NCBI GenBank assembly: GCA_965250195.1
Contig: OZ252295.1
Span: forward strand, 2,480,001-2,544,000
DNA: 64,000 nucleotides
Origin: CAUZIR01 sp965250195
GTDB taxonomy: Bacteria > Chloroflexota > Dehalococcoidia > Lucifugimonadales > UBA2962
Direction: 5' to 3'
Below the pieces are notes generated by a model. That model saw only the letters and a list, made by a program, of their open reading frames with translations, did no database searches and was not told the DNA's origin. Each line of letters begins with the position of its first letter. Position 1 is the first letter of the stretch. The translations under genes were made by a program, and so were the position numbers. This document shows positions 61,152-64,000 of the stretch, in pieces.

Positions 61152-63158
61152 ATGGCACACGGCACTAAACCGACCGACGCAGACGAGGGAGCTCGCCGCT
61201 ATTACCTCCAGGACCTGCCCCTGGACGAGGCCAGGCGCCGGTTTAGCGATGCCCTGTCCAACGCCGGTGTCGAGTTGCTCACGCAAGCTCAGGCCGTTCC
61301 ACTGGCAGAGGCCGCGGGCCGGGTGACGGCGGGACCGGTGTGGGCGAAGCGGTCGTCGCCGCACTATGACGCGGCGGCGATGGACGGGATCGCGGTACGG
61401 TCTTGTGACACCACGGGGGCGACCGAGACGGCTCCCGTCAGCCTCCAGGTCGGTAACGGGGCCGTCTGGCTGGATACCGGGGAGCCGATGCCGGACGGCT
61501 TTGACGCGGTGGTGATGATTGAGCACGTACACCGCTCACAAGACGGCCCCGTGGAGATGGTGGAGATCAAGGAACCCGTTGCGCCGTATCAGCATGTCAG
61601 ACGGATCGGCGAGGATATCGCTGCCACCGAACTGGTGCTGCCCGGCGGACACCGGCTGAGGCCTCAGGACCTGGGTGCGTGCGCCGCAGCGGGCCTCGCC
61701 GAGGTAACGGCCAGGAGGCAACCGACGGTCGCGATCATCGCTACTGGCACCGAGCTTGTGGAGCCTGGCTTCGATGCCGCACCGGGCCAGGTTGTCGAGT
61801 ACAACTCGATCATGCTCGCCGCCCAGGTAGCCGAGTGGGGCGGCGAAGCGGTGCGTTTGGACCCGGTGGACGATGAGCCAGAGCTGGTTCGCAGAGCAGT
61901 GCGGAATGCTGCCGAGACTTATGACGTAGTCGTGGTCAACGCGGGTTCTTCGGCCGGATCGGAGGATTTTACGGCGGGCGCGGTGGAGGCGCTGGGCGAT
62001 CTTGCTGTGCATGGAGTTGCGGTTCGCCCCGGCCACCCGGTAGTTCTTGGCGTGGTAGGTAAAACACCGGTCCTGGGAATTCCCGGCTACCCGGTCTCAG
62101 CACTGGTGACTTCTGAACTCTTTTTAAGACGAATCATTTACGAATGCTTGGGCATTTCCCAGAAAGTGCTAGAAACGCCAGGTGACTCAAGCCCGCTCGC
62201 CGGAGGCCAAGTGGTGGAGGCGCTCGTAACTCGAAAAATCGTCTCACCGGCCGGGGAGGACGAGTTCCTACGCGTCAGGCTTGGCCGGGTTGATGGCAGG
62301 CTGATAGCGACTCCCGTGCGGCGTGGCGCGGGAGTGATTATGTCGCTGGTCGAGGCGGACGGAATCGCCCTGCTGCCCCGGTTTACCCAGGGCGCCGAGG
62401 CCGGTGGGACGCTCAGCGTAGAGCTGCTGAGACCCCTGGCTGAGATTGAGGGCACGGTGGTGGTGACCGGCAGCCACGACATGACGCTGGACGTGCTGGC
62501 GAACCTGCTGGGCGAATCGGGAGGCCCCAGGGTCGCGTCGGCCAGCGTCGGGTCGCTCGGTGGACTCGTCGCCCTGGAGAGGGGCGAGGCGCACATCGCG
62601 GGCACTCACCTGCTTGACCCGGAGACCGGCGAATACAACGTTTTGTACGTGCGCCGCCACATATCCAGGTCGGTAACGGTCATTACGCTGGTCCACCGGG
62701 TCCAAGGTCTGATTGTGGCACCGGAAAACCCCTGCGACATCTCTTCGATACAAGACCTGTTGAAGGCGCATCTCAGGTTCGTAAACAGGCAACGGGGCTC
62801 GGGCACGCGAGTCCTGCTCGACCACGAACTGGCCCGGCTCGGGATCGAGCCCGATGGCATCAGTGGCTACGGTCGTGAGGAGTTCACGCACCTTGCGGTC
62901 GCCGCGGCGGTGAGCGTGGGCCGGGCCGACGTGGGCCTGGGCATCAAATCTGCGGCGCGAGCGTTCGGCCTGGACTTCGTCCCCCTTTTGAAAGAGCGCT
63001 ATGACCTGGTGATTCCGTCCGAGCAGATGCAACAGCGTCCGGTCGCAGACGTGCTCGAAGCGATACGCTCGCCACAGTTCAAGGCGAGAGTAGCGGGACT
63101 GGGCGGCTACGACACCGCCGAGACGGGGGTCGTCGTCGAGCGGATCCCGGGGACGTAA
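61152..63158 (+). CDS. MoeA fused to periplasmic-binding-protein-like domain
   Basis: 668 residues. The first ~410 are a second MoeA (YDAAAMDGIAVRSCDTTGAT, VVMIEHVHRSQDG, PTVAIIATGTELVEPG, AGSSAGSEDFTAGAVEALG, GIPGYPVSALVTSELFLRR). The last ~220 form a PBP-like domain (TVVVTGSHDMTLDVLANLLG, VNRQRGSGTRVLLDHELA, AAAVSVGRADVGLGIKSAAR), as in MoeA/LysR-substrate-binding fusions of archaea, clostridia and Chloroflexota. The PBP part may sense or bind molybdate or tungstate, or a ligand of it; that is inference. ATG 61152 lies one base after the moeA stop. Two MoeA paralogues side by side often separate Mo from W insertion. Confidence 0.95.
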   Translation: MAHGTKPTDADEGARRYYLQDLPLDEARRRFSDALSNAGVELLTQAQAVPLAEAAGRVTAGPVWAKRSSPHYDAAAMDGIAVRSCDTTGATETAPVSLQVGNGAVWLDTGEPMPDGFDAVVMIEHVHRSQDGPVEMVEIKEPVAPYQHVRRIGEDIAATELVLPGGHRLRPQDLGACAAAGLAEVTARRQPTVAIIATGTELVEPGFDAAPGQVVEYNSIMLAAQVAEWGGEAVRLDPVDDEPELVRRAVRNAAETYDVVVVNAGSSAGSEDFTAGAVEALGDLAVHGVAVRPGHPVVLGVVGKTPVLGIPGYPVSALVTSELFLRRIIYECLGISQKVLETPGDSSPLAGGQVVEALVTRKIVSPAGEDEFLRVRLGRVDGRLIATPVRRGAGVIMSLVEADGIALLPRFTQGAEAGGTLSVELLRPLAEIEGTVVVTGSHDMTLDVLANLLGESGGPRVASASVGSLGGLVALERGEAHIAGTHLLDPETGEYNVLYVRRHISRSVTVITLVHRVQGLIVAPENPCDISSIQDLLKAHLRFVNRQRGSGTRVLLDHELARLGIEPDGISGYGREEFTHLAVAAAVSVGRADVGLGIKSAARAFGLDFVPLLKERYDLVIPSEQMQQRPVADVLEAIRSPQFKARVAGLGGYDTAETGVVVERIPGT

Positions 63159-63223
63159 AGATCGCATGGGCCGAGTTCTATCTTCCGCCTCGCCCTATCG
63201 CCCCACCGTGTTAGTCTTTGCCG

Positions 63224-63892
63224 ATGGGAGCGGAGCGCGGTGGCACCGAGGGAACCGTCTTCCCGGACGGCCCCCTGATCACGGGTGTCGTGCTGGCCGG
63301 AGGCCGTAGCCGGAGGCTGGGACGAGACAAGGCGGTCGAGCTGGTTGGCGGCACTTCGCTTGTCTCCCGAGTGATGTCTGTCGTCGAGATAATCACGTCG
63401 GAACTGGTTGTAGTAGTCGCCGACGACGCGCAGGCGAATGCGCTCCCCCTACCCGACCGGGCCAGAGTCGTGCGAGACGTTTATCCCGACGCCGGGTCCC
63501 TGGGCGGCATATATTCCGGTCTCGACGCTGCCTACAACGGTTGGACGCTGGTGGTCGCTTGCGATATGCCGTTTCTCAGTCGGCCGCTTCTTTCGCACAT
63601 GGCTGGGGCGAGGGATGGGGTCGATATCGTAATACCGGTGCTGGACGGCCGACCAGAGCCCACTCACGCTCTCTATTCCAAAAGATGTCTGTCACCGATG
63701 GAGGAGAGCATTCGCACCGGTCGCCTAAAGATAACCGGCTTCTTCGATTCAGTCGCTGTAAAGTACGTCTCACAAGAGACGGTGGAGGGGTTTGACCCGG
63801 ACCGTTGGAGTTTTTTCAACGTGAATACTGAAGAACAGCTGGAAACGGCGAGGGCAAGGGCCGCAGAGATGTTTTCCCAAACCCCGGAATGA
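63224..63892 (+). CDS. mobA: Molybdenum cofactor guanylyltransferase MobA
   Basis: A MobA-like nucleotidyltransferase of about 222 residues: ITGVVLAGGRSRRLGRDKAV (GTP site), DAGSLGGIYSGLDAAYNGWT and VVACDMPFLSRPLLSHM (metal-binding D), then PTHALYSKRCLSPMEES and FFNVNTEEQL. It adds GMP to Mo-molybdopterin. I chose ATG 63224 over TTG 63218 because a TAGTCT box lies six bases upstream of the ATG, the leaderless spacing seen elsewhere. The downstream moaD-like gene overlaps the stop as ATGA. Confidence 0.92.
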   Translation: MGAERGGTEGTVFPDGPLITGVVLAGGRSRRLGRDKAVELVGGTSLVSRVMSVVEIITSELVVVVADDAQANALPLPDRARVVRDVYPDAGSLGGIYSGLDAAYNGWTLVVACDMPFLSRPLLSHMAGARDGVDIVIPVLDGRPEPTHALYSKRCLSPMEESIRTGRLKITGFFDSVAVKYVSQETVEGFDPDRWSFFNVNTEEQLETARARAAEMFSQTPE

Positions 63893-64000
63893 AGCTAACT
63901 AGAACACAAAATCGGGCCAGTTCAGACTCCGAGGTCTCCGCGATAGTCGAGCTTTTCGGCAACGCACGGCTTTTGGCGGGCCGCAGTACTGTCGAACTGA
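63889..64000 (+). CDS. moaD: MoaD/ThiS-family sulfur-carrier protein, 3' partial
   Basis: The ATG at 63889 overlaps the mobA stop as ATGA. The 37 residues in the window include AIVELFGNARLLAGRSTVEL, the first strand and helix of MoaD-like beta-grasp proteins. The C-terminal GG lies beyond the window. As MoaD it would donate sulfur to molybdopterin; its place in a moeA/mobA operon favours that over ThiS. Confidence 0.75.
   Translation, partial: MKLTRTQNRASSDSEVSAIVELFGNARLLAGRSTVEL

Noticed and set aside
1..64000. Alternative genetic code with TGA read as an amino acid
   Set aside because: Many confidently placed genes here end at TGA, often in the 4-bp stop/start overlaps, so TGA is a normal stop.

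Overview
The window is GC-rich and gene-dense, with frequent 4-bp stop/start overlaps and many GTG and TTG starts. The gene content is a plant-type leucine-rich-repeat (LRR) surface protein, a large polysaccharide operon, a GlcDEF glycolate oxidase, formate-tetrahydrofolate ligase, a tandem MoeA and MoeA-PBP pair, and a thioredoxin/NHL protein. This suggests an uncultured Chloroflexota bacterium of the Dehalococcoidia/SAR202 type. That placement is inferred from gene content alone.

Layout. 1-3617: the 3' part of a giant LRR protein with near-identical 360-bp DNA repeats and a C-terminal membrane anchor. 3618-4875: a gene-poor stretch with a 38-bp tandem duplication and possible coding debris. 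4876-7751 (minus): a family 2 glycosyltransferase, a frameshifted creatininase-family gene and a methyltransferase. 7963-11514 (plus): a thioredoxin/NHL-repeat protein with an in-frame UGA at its redox site (probable selenocysteine) and a DUF255 thioredoxin-domain protein. 11534-38742 (minus): one near-continuous run of 23 genes for a complex surface glycan. It holds WecB/WecC nucleotide-sugar enzymes, two DPM-like and many family 4 glycosyltransferases, three GT-C-like membrane proteins with three tiny membrane partners, a heparinase-like protein, asparagine synthase, a carbamoyltransferase and a priming sugar transferase. It is headed by a winged-helix regulator with a strong leaderless promoter. 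38923-43989 (plus): a DUF4012 gene with two lesions, an Ig-like-repeat lipoprotein and a nuclease-like lipoprotein. 44010-46232 (minus): an O-antigen ligase/polymerase.

46319-51191 (plus): glcDEF and a short-chain dehydrogenase. 51188-52264 (minus): aroC. 52607-55577 (plus): an MFS transporter, a Gfo/Idh oxidoreductase and an HAD phosphatase. 55495-57972 (minus): a striking protein with an N-terminal site-2-protease-like membrane module (HERGH) followed by an enolase whose barrel precedes its N-terminal domain, a circular permutation. 58268-64000 (plus): fhs, moeA, moeA-PBP, mobA and the start of a moaD-like gene, linking C1-folate and molybdenum-cofactor synthesis.

How the parts work together. 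The glycan operon supplies activated sugars (WecB, WecC and an epimerase), polyprenyl-phosphate donors (DPM-like GT2s), cytosolic GT4s and outward-facing GT-C enzymes. The O-antigen ligase and DUF4012 genes flank it and probably polymerise or export the product. The most unusual items are the M50/permuted-enolase fusion, the UGA-containing redox protein with a SECIS-like hairpin, the recurring tiny membrane proteins beside the GT-C genes, and the repeated leaderless promoter pattern (-10 box 6-7 nt before ATG). No rRNA, tRNA, CRISPR array, insertion sequence or replication origin was recognised.
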